Assembly (NCBI GenBank): GCA_963933055.1
Contig: CAWVSY010000005.1
Coordinates: forward strand, 1-64,000
Direction of reading: 5' to 3'
DNA length: 64,000 nt
Source of the DNA: Oleispira sp963933055
GTDB taxonomy: Bacteria > Pseudomonadota > Gammaproteobacteria > Pseudomonadales > Oceanobacteraceae
The stretch's first letter is position 1. Every line of letters starts with the position of its first letter. The notes beneath the pieces are model-generated. The model was not told the DNA's origin and made no database searches. It saw only the letters and a list, made by a program, of their open reading frames with translations. The position numbers and the translations under genes are program-made. Of this stretch, positions 26,280-34,686 are shown in pieces.

Positions 26280-27104
26280 TTATAGCTTATTTAAATCGAA
26301 GTCTGACCAAATTGGCGCATGATCCGATGGTTTCTCCATACCACGAATATCATAGCTAATATCCGCGTGCGAGCATGTCTCGGTAAGTGCCGGCGTGGTT
26401 AATATGTGGTCAATCCTTAAGCCGCGTTTGGGTTCATCAGCAAAGCCTTTTGAGCGATAATCAAACCAGCTGAATTTGTCATTACTGGTTGGAAAGTGTT
26501 TGCGGTATGTATCGGTTAAATTACGCGATAGCAGCGCTTTATACCACTCACGCTCAATCGGTAAGAATGAACATTTTTTGGTTTTCAGCCAACGCTTACG
26601 ATTAGGTTCGCCAATACCAATATCGGTATCTTCTGGGGATATGTTCATGTCACCCATTATTAAGATATTGTCGGCCTCTTTTAATTCATTATCTAAATAA
26701 CTATTTAAGTCTTTATAAAATTTTTCTTTAGCAGGAAATTTGGTTTCATGGGTTTCACTTTCGCCCTGAGGAAAGTAGCCATTTAAGACATCAATGATCT
26801 TGCCATCAATGTCGTAGCGGCAATGTATGAGACGTTTTTGATCATCTTCACTATCGCTAGGAAAGCCTTTTTGCACAAAGATAGGTTTTGTTTTAGAGAC
26901 AAGAGCAACGCCGTAATGACTTTTTTGGCCAAAAAATTCAACATGCCAACCCATTGATTCTACATCCGCTAGCGGAAAAGATTCATCATGCACCTTGGTT
27001 TCTTGTAAGCCCATAACGTCAGGATCAAGCTGCTCTTTAATGGCTTCAAGTTGGTGTTGACGGGCACGAATGCCATTGATATTGAAACTGATAAAACGAG
27101 CCAT
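26280..27104 (-). CDS. xthA: Exodeoxyribonuclease III
   Basis: AP endonuclease and 3'-5' exonuclease of base-excision repair. Endonuclease/exonuclease/phosphatase fold, with FISFNINGIRARQHQLEAI at the start, LQETKVHDE (metal-binding Glu), GDMNISPEDTDIG (catalytic Asp and Asn) and RIDHILTTPAL plus KPSDHAPIW (terminal Asp-His). The length of 274 residues is near the 268 of E. coli. ATG at 27104 has GGAGAG 6 bases upstream and is chosen over 27116. Confidence 0.95.
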   Translation of the reverse strand: MARFISFNINGIRARQHQLEAIKEQLDPDVMGLQETKVHDESFPLADVESMGWHVEFFGQKSHYGVALVSKTKPIFVQKGFPSDSEDDQKRLIHCRYDIDGKIIDVLNGYFPQGESETHETKFPAKEKFYKDLNSYLDNELKEADNILIMGDMNISPEDTDIGIGEPNRKRWLKTKKCSFLPIEREWYKALLSRNLTDTYRKHFPTSNDKFSWFDYRSKGFADEPKRGLRIDHILTTPALTETCSHADISYDIRGMEKPSDHAPIWSDFDLNKL

Positions 27105-27266
27105 TGCGCTCTCCAAAATAAACGTTTAGTTATTATGAATAAAAGATCGTATTGATAAAAACGACATAAACAGCCGTTAATTCTAGCAGGTCGAATCGCT
27201 TAAAACACGCACAACTGTTTAGTGGAAGTTGGCTAATGATAGATAAGCTTAAGATAACTGGGTAGG

Positions 27267-28190
27267 ATGTGCGCTCAATTTAAAACGTTCGCGGTAAAAT
27301 GTATGTGGCGCTTAATAGCGGTATCCATAATTTGGGCATTTTCTTTTGGTTTAATCAAAGGAAAGCTCACGGGTCTTGATTCAGGCTTAGTGGCTAGTAT
27401 TCGATTAATTCTCTGCTTTCTATGTTTTATGCCTTTTATACTTAGAGTGCCTCAGCAGACAATGCGGTTACGTTTACTGCTGCTGGGGATGGTGCAGTTC
27501 GGTATTATGTATCTCGCTTATATTAAGTCATATCAGTACTTGCCTGGTTACTTAGTCGCAGTATTTACCATTTTTACACCGTTTTATGTCATTGCACTAA
27601 ATACTGTTTTTAATAAAAACAGCCGCAAAGCTAAGCCGTTAATGCTAGCGCTAGTGGCTGTTTTATTCAGCATTACCGGCGCGGCCACCATCGTTTTCAA
27701 AACACCGGGCCAAGAAACCTATGTTATTGGATTCTTGATTTTACAGCTTGCCAATATTGCATTTGCGATAGGGCAGTGGAATTATCAACGTTGGGCTGGG
27801 CAAGAAAGTAATGCGGGCAATATGGCATGGATGTATTTAGGCGCGGCTTTGTTTGCAAGCTTGGTTACTTTTCCGCAGCTAGATTGGCCAAATATTATAA
27901 TCAGTCATGAGCAAATCGCCGTATTATTGTATTTAGGCATTATTGCATCTGGCTTGTGCTTTTATTTATGGAATAGTGGTAGCAAGCAAGTCTCGCCAGC
28001 AACGTTGGCCGTTATGAATAATGGCTACATTCCGGTAGCGGTTATTGCATCCATTGTCTTATTTTCGGAAGAGGCAGACCTTGTGCGTTTATTGATTGGT
28101 GGTGCTTTGATTTTAATGTCGATTTATATTTCCTATAAAAGCCATGTTGATGATGTCACTAATGTGAGCAGTGTTGCCAGTGAAAAATAA
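27267..28190 (+). CDS. EamA/DMT-family transporter
   Basis: Inner-membrane drug/metabolite-type transporter of 307 residues with ten hydrophobic helices in two EamA halves. The first half contains IIWAFSFGLIKGKL and RLILCFLCFMPFIL; the second starts near IGFLILQLANIAFAIGQW and includes YLGIIASGLCFYLWNSGSKQVSPATLAVMNNGYIPVA, the typical C-terminal signature. Carbonate/amino-acid-exporter relatives share this pattern, but the substrate cannot be read from sequence. It stands alone between xthA (divergent) and a TonB-dependent receptor. Confidence 0.87.
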   Translation: MCAQFKTFAVKCMWRLIAVSIIWAFSFGLIKGKLTGLDSGLVASIRLILCFLCFMPFILRVPQQTMRLRLLLLGMVQFGIMYLAYIKSYQYLPGYLVAVFTIFTPFYVIALNTVFNKNSRKAKPLMLALVAVLFSITGAATIVFKTPGQETYVIGFLILQLANIAFAIGQWNYQRWAGQESNAGNMAWMYLGAALFASLVTFPQLDWPNIIISHEQIAVLLYLGIIASGLCFYLWNSGSKQVSPATLAVMNNGYIPVAVIASIVLFSEEADLVRLLIGGALILMSIYISYKSHVDDVTNVSSVASEK

Positions 28191-28317
28191 AAAAACACTT
28201 ATTAACTGTTTAATTTTTATGCAGCTGATTACTATTTAAGCTGAATGCGTATCAAGGCCACAAATTCAGATGTTAGTATGAATACAATTGATCCATATAT
28301 TGAAGAAATAACACACT

Positions 28318-30174
28318 ATGAAAAATCCGACTCGCTTATTATTACCGCTCGCAATAACACTTGCGGGCTCAGTCGCAACCTCCTCACATGCTCAGGGTAT
28401 TGGGAGTGATGCACATGTACTGGATGCTCAGGTTGTCAGTGGTCGTTTATATTCTAATCCTGTCTCTGCGGCCGCTTTCAATGTGACCGTTCTTGAGCAG
28501 GCGGATTTGCAGAAGTTGCCCGTGAATAATATTGTTGATGCCCTTGAATACGTTTCTGGCATTGATGTACGTAAACGTGGAATATCGGGCGTGCAGGCTG
28601 ATATCGGTATTCGGGGCAGTACGTATGAGCAAACCTTAGTCTTACTTGATGGCGTACGCATGAATGATCCGCAAACAGGCCATCATAATTTTGATTTGCC
28701 GATTGCGTTTGAAGACATTGAACGCATCGAAATTGTAAAAGGACCCGGTGCTGCGCAGTATGGTCCGAGTTCTAACGGTGGCGTTATTAACATTGTTAGC
28801 CGCAAGGAAATTTTAACGCCTACGGGTCGTAAGGCAAAAGTGAATCTGCAACGTGGCAGTTATGATTATGAACGTTATGCGTTGAGCTTGGCAAAAACAG
28901 AAGGTGAATACAGCCAGTTCCTAAGTGGCTATCACTCAGCGTCAGATTCTTATTTAGCCAATAAGGACTTAGATACCCGCCAAGGGCAAGGTAGTTATCG
29001 TGTTGTTCATCAAGGAGAGAAGGCGACGACTCAGGTTGCTTTTGGGTACATTGAAAAAGACTTTGGTGCTTATCGTTTTTATACCGGAAACCCTACGTAT
29101 GAAAATGCGAGAGAGTCCACAGCTCAGCGTCATGCATATGCAACCAATGATTTCCGTTTTGAGCACGGCGGCACATTAAGCTCGTCGTTTAGTTGGCGTA
29201 ATCACTTTGATATGTACGATACACATATCGGAGCCAGTGTTTTTAGAAATAAGCATGAGACAGAAGCGAATCAAGGACGCATTAATTATCGTTATGGCGC
29301 ATTAACGATAGGTGCCGAAGCGGATCAAGAAAATATGGAGAGTTCTCGTGATGGCGTGCACGGCCGACACTTCGCCAGTGCTTTTGTGAATTATAAGCAG
29401 TCCATCGGTAATAACATGAGCCTTACGGGTAACCTTTCGTATTTTGATTACGATAGCAAGGATCAATATGTATTACCGGTTATTGGCTTTGATGCTTTGA
29501 TTACTGAAAATTTTGAAGTTTATGCTAATGCGGGTCAATCGGTGCGAGCGCCAACCTTGAATGATTTGTACCTGAATATGGCGACCAATAAAGGGACTGA
29601 AAGTTTAGACGTTGAAAAAACAACCAGTTCGGAAATAGGCCTGCGTTTAAATTCAACGGACATCAATATCACGACCAGTATTTTCTTTAAAGAAACCGAT
29701 GATGCAATCGATTTCACCAGAACTCAGGCTGAACAGAATGCGGCTTCAGCTTATATCGCTCGTAATTATGGCGATAACGAAACCAAAGGTTTTGATATTG
29801 AGTTTGATGCGACGGCTTTTTCAGCGATGAAATTGGGCATGAATACGTTAAAGCTAACCCATACGCGCTTAATACAAACAATAAAAACAGATTTTGCGGT
29901 TCTTAAAAATACCGATGGTCAATTAGAAAACCAAACAGCGTTGCATGCAGGATTTGATTTTTATAATCATTATTCTTTGCTGACAACGTATAAATACGAA
30001 AGTCGTTTTAATAGTGATGATTATGAAATTCTTGATATGCGTTTAGCCTATGAAGATGACAATCTTACGGTCGCATTAGCGGCCTCTAATTTATTGGATG
30101 CCGAATATGTTGATGCGGGCTTTGTTGAAGTGGCTGGCCCTGCTGTTATTTTTGAATTAGGCTACCAGCTTTAA
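28318..30174 (+). CDS. TonB-dependent outer-membrane receptor (BtuB-like)
   Basis: 618-residue outer-membrane receptor. Signal peptide to about residue 25 (SSHA-QG). A TonB box is likely in DAQVVSGR. The plug domain (residues 45-165) contains VVDALEYVSGIDVRKRG-like, DIGIRGSTYEQTLVLLDGVRMNDPQTGHHNFDL and VKGPGAAQYGPSSNGGVINIVSRKE, and a 22-strand barrel follows, ending with the terminal aromatic/leucine pattern FELGYQL. Length and plug resemble BtuB, but no cobalamin riboswitch was found in the 127-base upstream gap, so the substrate is open. It can be energised by the TonB operon nearby. Confidence 0.9.
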   Translation: MKNPTRLLLPLAITLAGSVATSSHAQGIGSDAHVLDAQVVSGRLYSNPVSAAAFNVTVLEQADLQKLPVNNIVDALEYVSGIDVRKRGISGVQADIGIRGSTYEQTLVLLDGVRMNDPQTGHHNFDLPIAFEDIERIEIVKGPGAAQYGPSSNGGVINIVSRKEILTPTGRKAKVNLQRGSYDYERYALSLAKTEGEYSQFLSGYHSASDSYLANKDLDTRQGQGSYRVVHQGEKATTQVAFGYIEKDFGAYRFYTGNPTYENARESTAQRHAYATNDFRFEHGGTLSSSFSWRNHFDMYDTHIGASVFRNKHETEANQGRINYRYGALTIGAEADQENMESSRDGVHGRHFASAFVNYKQSIGNNMSLTGNLSYFDYDSKDQYVLPVIGFDALITENFEVYANAGQSVRAPTLNDLYLNMATNKGTESLDVEKTTSSEIGLRLNSTDINITTSIFFKETDDAIDFTRTQAEQNAASAYIARNYGDNETKGFDIEFDATAFSAMKLGMNTLKLTHTRLIQTIKTDFAVLKNTDGQLENQTALHAGFDFYNHYSLLTTYKYESRFNSDDYEILDMRLAYEDDNLTVALAASNLLDAEYVDAGFVEVAGPAVIFELGYQL

Positions 30175-30190
30175 AATAGTTGATTATCTT

Positions 30191-30697
30191 ATGATAGAAA
30201 ATAGTATGGCAAAGAGAGCGGTCAATATCATCATTGCGGATTACGATAAAACCAATGATGCTGAGGCGCTAGTGGATTTAATGAATCACTACGCCTTAGA
30301 TAAAATGGGGGGCGGCCAAGCGCTGCCTGAATCGGTTAAACAAGTCTTAGCCGCTGAAATAGCCAAAGTACCTGGAGCATTTACTGTTCTGGCGATGGTT
30401 GATGATAAACCTGCGGGCTTGATTAATTGCTTGATGGGATTTTCAACCTTCAAAGCAAAGCCACTGATTAACATTCACGATGTGGTTGTTTTGTCAGAGT
30501 ATCGTGGCTTAAACATCAGTCAATTAATGCTTGATAAAGTTGAAGAGGTAGCGATTGAGCGAGGTTGCTGCAAGTTAACGCTTGAAATTTTACAGGGAAA
30601 TAAAATTGCGCAAAATGCATACGCCAAATTCGGTTTTTCAGGGTACGAGCTTGATCCTGAAATGGGTGGGGCGATGTTTTGGCAAAAAGCGCTTTAA
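30191..30697 (+). CDS. GNAT-family N-acetyltransferase
   Basis: 168-residue acetyl-CoA-dependent acetyltransferase. The GNAT core is visible: the beta4 strand NIHDVVVLSEYRGLNISQLMLDKVEEVAIERG contains the Q/RxxGxG/A-like acetyl-CoA loop in a relaxed form (YRGLNIS), and KLTLEILQGNKIAQNAYAKFGFSGYELDP is the standard C-terminal motif B with NxxAxxxYxKxGF. The substrate is unknown. The gene follows the TonB-dependent receptor by 16 bases and may be cotranscribed. A later ATG at 30206 is possible. It is followed by a REP-like palindrome and convergent thiI. Confidence 0.85.
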   Translation: MIENSMAKRAVNIIIADYDKTNDAEALVDLMNHYALDKMGGGQALPESVKQVLAAEIAKVPGAFTVLAMVDDKPAGLINCLMGFSTFKAKPLINIHDVVVLSEYRGLNISQLMLDKVEEVAIERGCCKLTLEILQGNKIAQNAYAKFGFSGYELDPEMGGAMFWQKAL

Positions 30698-30718
30698 AGG
30701 CCTTTAGTTGAATTTTTT

Positions 30719-30782
30719 TGTCGGGCTGAAGCCACGACCTACGTTAAGATTGTCTTTTGTAGGTCGCGGCTTCAGCCCGACA
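30719..30782. repeat. REP-like palindrome, copy 1
   Basis: Two 24-base arms (30719-30742 and 30759-30782) are inverted copies with a single mismatch, around a 16-base loop. The arm begins TGTCGGGCTGAAGCC and ends CGACCTAC. It lies between two convergent genes (GNAT and thiI), where it could also stop transcription in both directions. A diverged copy is at 41681-41753. Confidence 0.85.
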
Positions 30783-30792
30783 GCGTTTGCAT

Positions 30793-32343
30793 TTAACCTT
30801 TTAGTTCTTTATCCAGCGCTTCTTTCAACTCAGCTTCAAATTTTGCACGTTTCTTGGCTTTTTCTGCCGCCTTGTCCAGCATTTTGGGTTTTTCTTCTAA
30901 ATAGACTTTGATATTGCTCATACCTTGTCTGTTTAAGTGATGCGCATGAATTTTACTCATCGTTCCTTTTTGACAATAAAGCAAGTACGACTGATCTTCT
31001 TTAAACTCTATTTTACGAGTTTCTAATTCATAAAACGGCATGTTGATAATGTCGTTATGATTCAAAACTAAAGGCGCGTCTTCAACTTCGTTCGGATGGC
31101 GGATGTCGACGATAATATCGTCCGGAGAAGGTAAGCTTACGCAGGCAACTTCCAGCGAATCATTTTCTTCTTTAACTAGGTTGCCAATGAACTGATGGGT
31201 TGAATCTTCAACTGCTTTTTCGAGTACCGACAGGTCAAACTTGGTTTCTTCAGCTAATACGCGAGCCATTTTAGCTTCGGTCGTCGGCTTAACTGAAATA
31301 ACACCGCAATATTCTGGCATCGTCGCTGCGAATGTCTCGGTACCAATTTTACGCGCCAGGCTAATAATTTCAGGCTTATCCATAACAACCAGCGGACGCA
31401 GCACCAATTTATCAGTCACTTTGTCGATCACCGCTAGGTTGGTTAACGTCTGACTGGATACCTGAGCAATGGATTCACCGGTAACGAACGTTTCAAGATT
31501 AACAGAGTCAGCAACCAGTTCCGCTGCGCGGTACATCATGCGTTTTAATACAACGCCCATATGGCCATCTTCTACATTTTCTAGAATCTCTTTGACAACG
31601 CCATCGAACGGAACGCTGATGAAGCGAGCTTTGTGAGATGCGCCGTACTTGTCCCATAAATAATAAGCAACTTGCTTAACGCCGACTTCATGAGCGCTGC
31701 CACCCAAATTAAAGAAGCAGAAGTGTGTTTTAATGCCGCGCTTCATCATCATGTAGCTGGCAACACTGGAGTCAAAGCCACCCGACATAAGGGATAACGT
31801 ATCGCCTTGAGAGCCTAGCGGATATCCACCTAAACCTTCGAAGCGATGCTTGATGGCGAATAAGCTTTGGTCTTTAATTTCAACTTGCACAACAACATCA
31901 GGGTTTTTAAGCTTCACGCCAGCAGCGTCGGTTTCTTTTAATAGACCACCACCAATGTAGCGCTCTACATCATTACTATTGTAATCGTGGGTGCCGCGAC
32001 GCTTAACGCGAACGCAGAAGGTTTTTCCGGCTAAAGAAGGGCCATTAACCGACTTAATAATCTGATAAGCATCGTCCATAGTATCAAAGTCGTGCTCTTC
32101 AATTTCGTAAGAGAAGGCGATGCCAGGGGTATGAGTCAGAATGTTAATCATTGCGCGACGAATAGCAGGATCTTCGCTATTAATACCGACGTACAAATTA
32201 TCCCACTGACCTTGAACGTCAGCTTTGAAGCCATTGCGGGCGACCAGATTTCGGATGTTCATTTGCAGCTGCTTCACGAAGCGTTTGCGCACAGGGCGGC
32301 TTTTCATGATAATTTCGGGAAAATACTTGGCTACAAACTTCAT
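30793..32343 (-). CDS. thiI: tRNA 4-thiouridine synthase ThiI with rhodanese domain
   Basis: Transfers sulfur to U8 of tRNA and to ThiS for thiamine synthesis. Domains: N-terminal ferredoxin-like plus THUMP (residues 1-165), PP-loop ATPase with SGGFDSSVA at 187-195, and C-terminal rhodanese with Cys457 in YCQKGTMSK. Cys346 in MPEYCGVISVKPT is the disulfide partner. The start MKFVAKYFPEIIMKSR matches E. coli; the frame continues upstream to 32382 without support. At 516 residues it is longer than E. coli ThiI (482) and ends in a basic, alanine-rich helical tail of about 30 residues after the rhodanese domain. Confidence 0.95.
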   Translation of the reverse strand: MKFVAKYFPEIIMKSRPVRKRFVKQLQMNIRNLVARNGFKADVQGQWDNLYVGINSEDPAIRRAMINILTHTPGIAFSYEIEEHDFDTMDDAYQIIKSVNGPSLAGKTFCVRVKRRGTHDYNSNDVERYIGGGLLKETDAAGVKLKNPDVVVQVEIKDQSLFAIKHRFEGLGGYPLGSQGDTLSLMSGGFDSSVASYMMMKRGIKTHFCFFNLGGSAHEVGVKQVAYYLWDKYGASHKARFISVPFDGVVKEILENVEDGHMGVVLKRMMYRAAELVADSVNLETFVTGESIAQVSSQTLTNLAVIDKVTDKLVLRPLVVMDKPEIISLARKIGTETFAATMPEYCGVISVKPTTEAKMARVLAEETKFDLSVLEKAVEDSTHQFIGNLVKEENDSLEVACVSLPSPDDIIVDIRHPNEVEDAPLVLNHNDIINMPFYELETRKIEFKEDQSYLLYCQKGTMSKIHAHHLNRQGMSNIKVYLEEKPKMLDKAAEKAKKRAKFEAELKEALDKELKG

Positions 32344-32590
32344 AAACGGCTCTTTCTTGCTGATGCTAGCGATCAGGATCAATGTGGGCTGAGGATTATA
32401 CGCGATTGTTAGGAATTAAGTTAACAGAATAAGAGCAGTGCACTTTGAGTTTGCATGGGGTTGGCGTTGATGCCGCATTATTTAATAAAAATAATGATCA
32501 TTCGTTCAGTCTTTATTTCATTTTACTGTCACATTTAGGTATCAGTCTGATACTCCAGATCGATAATTAAGCAGAATCATGGAGTTGATT

Positions 32591-33337
32591 ATGAAAAGTA
32601 AGGTTGCTTTAGTAACGGGCGGTACAGGTGGTATTGGTGGCGAAATCTGCAAGGCGCTGATTAAGGAAGGCTACCAGGTAATCGCAGGCTACTATTCTGG
32701 GGGACAGCATGAAAAAGCTCAGAAATGGCAAGTAGAAATGCGTGAGCAGGGTTACGACATTGCACTGGCTTATGGAAATATTCGAAACTGGGAATCCTGC
32801 CAAGAATGTATCGAAAAGATCAATCGAGAGTTTGGCAGCATTGATGTATTAGTAAATAACGGTGGCATCACCCAAGATACCACGGTTAAGCGCATGACGC
32901 CTCAGCATTGGGATGACGTGATCGCTACAAATTTGACCAGCGTCTTTTATATGACCCGCCTAGTCATTAACGACATGTTAAAAAAAGGTTTTGGCAGAAT
33001 CATTAATATTTCTTCGGTTAATGCGCAGAAAGGCCAATTTGGGCAGGCTAACTATTCGGCGGCCAAAGCAGGTATGCATGGTTTTACCAAAGCAGTGGCT
33101 CAAGAAGTGGCTGCCAAGGGCATTACCGTAAATACGGTATCGCCTGGTTATACTGAAACCTCAATGATACAAAATGTACCTGAAGACATTCGCCAGCAAA
33201 TCCTTAAAGGAATTCCTGTTGGTCGATTTGGCTTGCCGGAAGAGATTGCGCGCGTGGTTACCTTTTTAGCATCGGATGATTCGGGTTTTATTACCGGAAC
33301 GGATATATCGGCTAATGGCGGCCAACACATGCATTAG
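32591..33337 (+). CDS. phaB: Acetoacetyl-CoA reductase
   Basis: NADPH-dependent short-chain dehydrogenase making (R)-3-hydroxybutyryl-CoA for polyhydroxybutyrate. The glycine motif TGGTGGIGG is at residues 9-17, NNGGITQD at 89-96, and Ser142, Tyr155 and Lys159 are the catalytic residues. The block QKGQFGQANYSAAKAG separates PhaB from FabG. A GGAG site at 32581-32584 supports ATG 32591 over ATG 32579. It stands alone: neither phaA nor phaC is in the window. Its stop overlaps the stop of the convergent recombinase gene by 4 bases. Confidence 0.9.
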   Translation: MKSKVALVTGGTGGIGGEICKALIKEGYQVIAGYYSGGQHEKAQKWQVEMREQGYDIALAYGNIRNWESCQECIEKINREFGSIDVLVNNGGITQDTTVKRMTPQHWDDVIATNLTSVFYMTRLVINDMLKKGFGRIINISSVNAQKGQFGQANYSAAKAGMHGFTKAVAQEVAAKGITVNTVSPGYTETSMIQNVPEDIRQQILKGIPVGRFGLPEEIARVVTFLASDDSGFITGTDISANGGQHMH

Positions 33338-34488
33338 AATTTAAGTTTCTGCCAGGCTTTGTGCCACAGATCATCTTCGGCATGTTGATAAATAGCGGTT
33401 GTTTCTATTTTTTCGTGGCGAGCAGAGCGAGTTAGGTATTTTAGATCAATCCCTGCATCATCGCCATGGGTTACCGAGGTATGGCGGAACCAGTGGGTTG
33501 AAGCCTTCTCTAAAATAGAGGCTTGAATGGGGTTGTCTAAGCGAATCGCTTCCGCCGCTTCTTTAACCACGCTTTTCACTTGCCGATAAACCATATTGGC
33601 ACTGATGCCTTTGCCGCCACTGATGCTGCGCAATAACGCAGAGCTATCATTTTCTTCTGGTAGCGAGGTTAATCCTAGGTGTTCTCGGTACTGCATAAGA
33701 GCAGATAGCATCTCATCACTTGCGGGAATCTTGCCTTGCTTCTCACCTTTACCTAGTACAAACCACCACCATTGACCTCGATATAAGCGAAAGCTGTTCA
33801 TGCTATGACTGCTGACTTCACTGACGCGCGGCGCCATTAAGTACAACAAATGAAATAAGAAGCGGTTGCGCTGGAAGTGGTTCTCTTGCTTGGTTGTTTC
33901 CCTAGGTTGATTTGTCAGATGATCCTTCAGCAACTGCCACGTTTTGTGGTCAAGATAGCGCTGTTGACTGATGGCTTGATCTGTTTGCGGACGCAGTTTC
34001 CGGTTACGTCGGCGTATCAGGGATAGCGGATTACCCGCTAAATACCCGGCATCCACTAAATAGCTAAAAAGGGCGTTAATAATAATAAGCGCCTGGCGCT
34101 GGCTGTTTTCACTTAATGGCCCTTTAAAAGGACGCCATGCGAGACTCGTTCGTTCGGCTCGTGGGCCGCACCATATATTGCTGGGTTGCGGATTGGCTAG
34201 AAATTCCTGGTAGCGCTGAAAATCTTCGCGGCCTAGGTCCGAAAGTGCTTTGTGGCGTTGATTAATTGACCACAGTAATAACCGCTCAGCTTCCTTTCGA
34301 TAGTTTCTTAACGTCTGAGGGGAGTCGTAGAACTCATTTAACCAGCACTGAATAGCTTGCCAATCGTTATCTGCACTGATTTGGCAGTGTTTAGTTTCAT
34401 AACGATTGCTGCCTTGGTTGCCGGTTAAATGCTCTGGCAGCTGAAGTGATTCAAAGGGTTGTAGGTATTGTTGGTGTATCAGGTTCAT
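33334..34488 (-). CDS. Tyrosine recombinase/integrase, paralogue 1
   Basis: Phage-integrase-family site-specific recombinase. Numbered from the upper ATG at 34518, the full catalytic set is present: Arg231 (APRVSEV), Lys257 (LGKGEKQG), His342 and Arg345 (THWFRHTS), His368 (SARHEKIETT) and the nucleophile Tyr377 (AIYQHA). The N-terminal SAM-like core-binding region contains NYRKEAERLLLWS. ATG at 34488 is preferred because the resulting MNLIHQQ resembles MNLLSIP of the second recombinase at 36561. The two proteins clearly share ancestry (for example YREHLGLTSLP versus YRTHLGLSALP). It is divergent from the KfrA-like gene and its target is unknown. Confidence 0.88.
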   Translation of the reverse strand: MNLIHQQYLQPFESLQLPEHLTGNQGSNRYETKHCQISADNDWQAIQCWLNEFYDSPQTLRNYRKEAERLLLWSINQRHKALSDLGREDFQRYQEFLANPQPSNIWCGPRAERTSLAWRPFKGPLSENSQRQALIIINALFSYLVDAGYLAGNPLSLIRRRNRKLRPQTDQAISQQRYLDHKTWQLLKDHLTNQPRETTKQENHFQRNRFLFHLLYLMAPRVSEVSSHSMNSFRLYRGQWWWFVLGKGEKQGKIPASDEMLSALMQYREHLGLTSLPEENDSSALLRSISGGKGISANMVYRQVKSVVKEAAEAIRLDNPIQASILEKASTHWFRHTSVTHGDDAGIDLKYLTRSARHEKIETTAIYQHAEDDLWHKAWQKLKF

Positions 34489-34549
34489 ATTTATTCTGCT
34501 GTAGCCTGCTAGATCCATTTCTAAAGCGTAATTCTATCATTTAAATATT

Positions 34550-34585
34550 ATAAATTCATGATAATAGGGTTAATCATGAATTTAT
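34550..34585. promoter_or_regulatory. Perfect 13-bp inverted repeat between recombinase 1 and kfrA-like gene
   Basis: ATAAATTCATGAT (34550-34562) and ATCATGAATTTAT (34573-34585) are exact inverted copies around a 10-base spacer. No T run follows on either strand, so a protein-binding site (operator or recombination core) is more likely than a terminator. Confidence 0.6.
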
Positions 34586-34604
34586 TACTGAGATAACTAA
34601 TTAT

Positions 34605-34634
34605 GTAAGGTTTACCATACACATTAAACCTTAC
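34605..34634. promoter_or_regulatory. Perfect 10-bp inverted repeat between recombinase 1 and kfrA-like gene
   Basis: GTAAGGTTTA (34605-34614) and TAAACCTTAC (34625-34634) are exact inverted copies, again around a 10-base spacer. It lies 20 bases beyond the first repeat, about 50 bases before the KfrA-like start. KfrA proteins autoregulate by binding inverted repeats upstream of their own gene. Confidence 0.55.
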
Positions 34635-34686
34635 AAATACAGAATGAATACTTTAAACTGCCTTTAATATGATATTTAGCGGCTAA

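Noticed and set aside
28191..28317. Possible cobalamin riboswitch before the BtuB-like receptor
   Set aside because: The gap is only 127 bases and AT-rich, and no B12-box-like sequence was seen; hence the receptor is not named btuB.
34550..34634. Transcription terminators
   Set aside because: The inverted repeats are AT-rich with 10-base loops and lack a following T run on either strand, so protein-binding sites are likelier.
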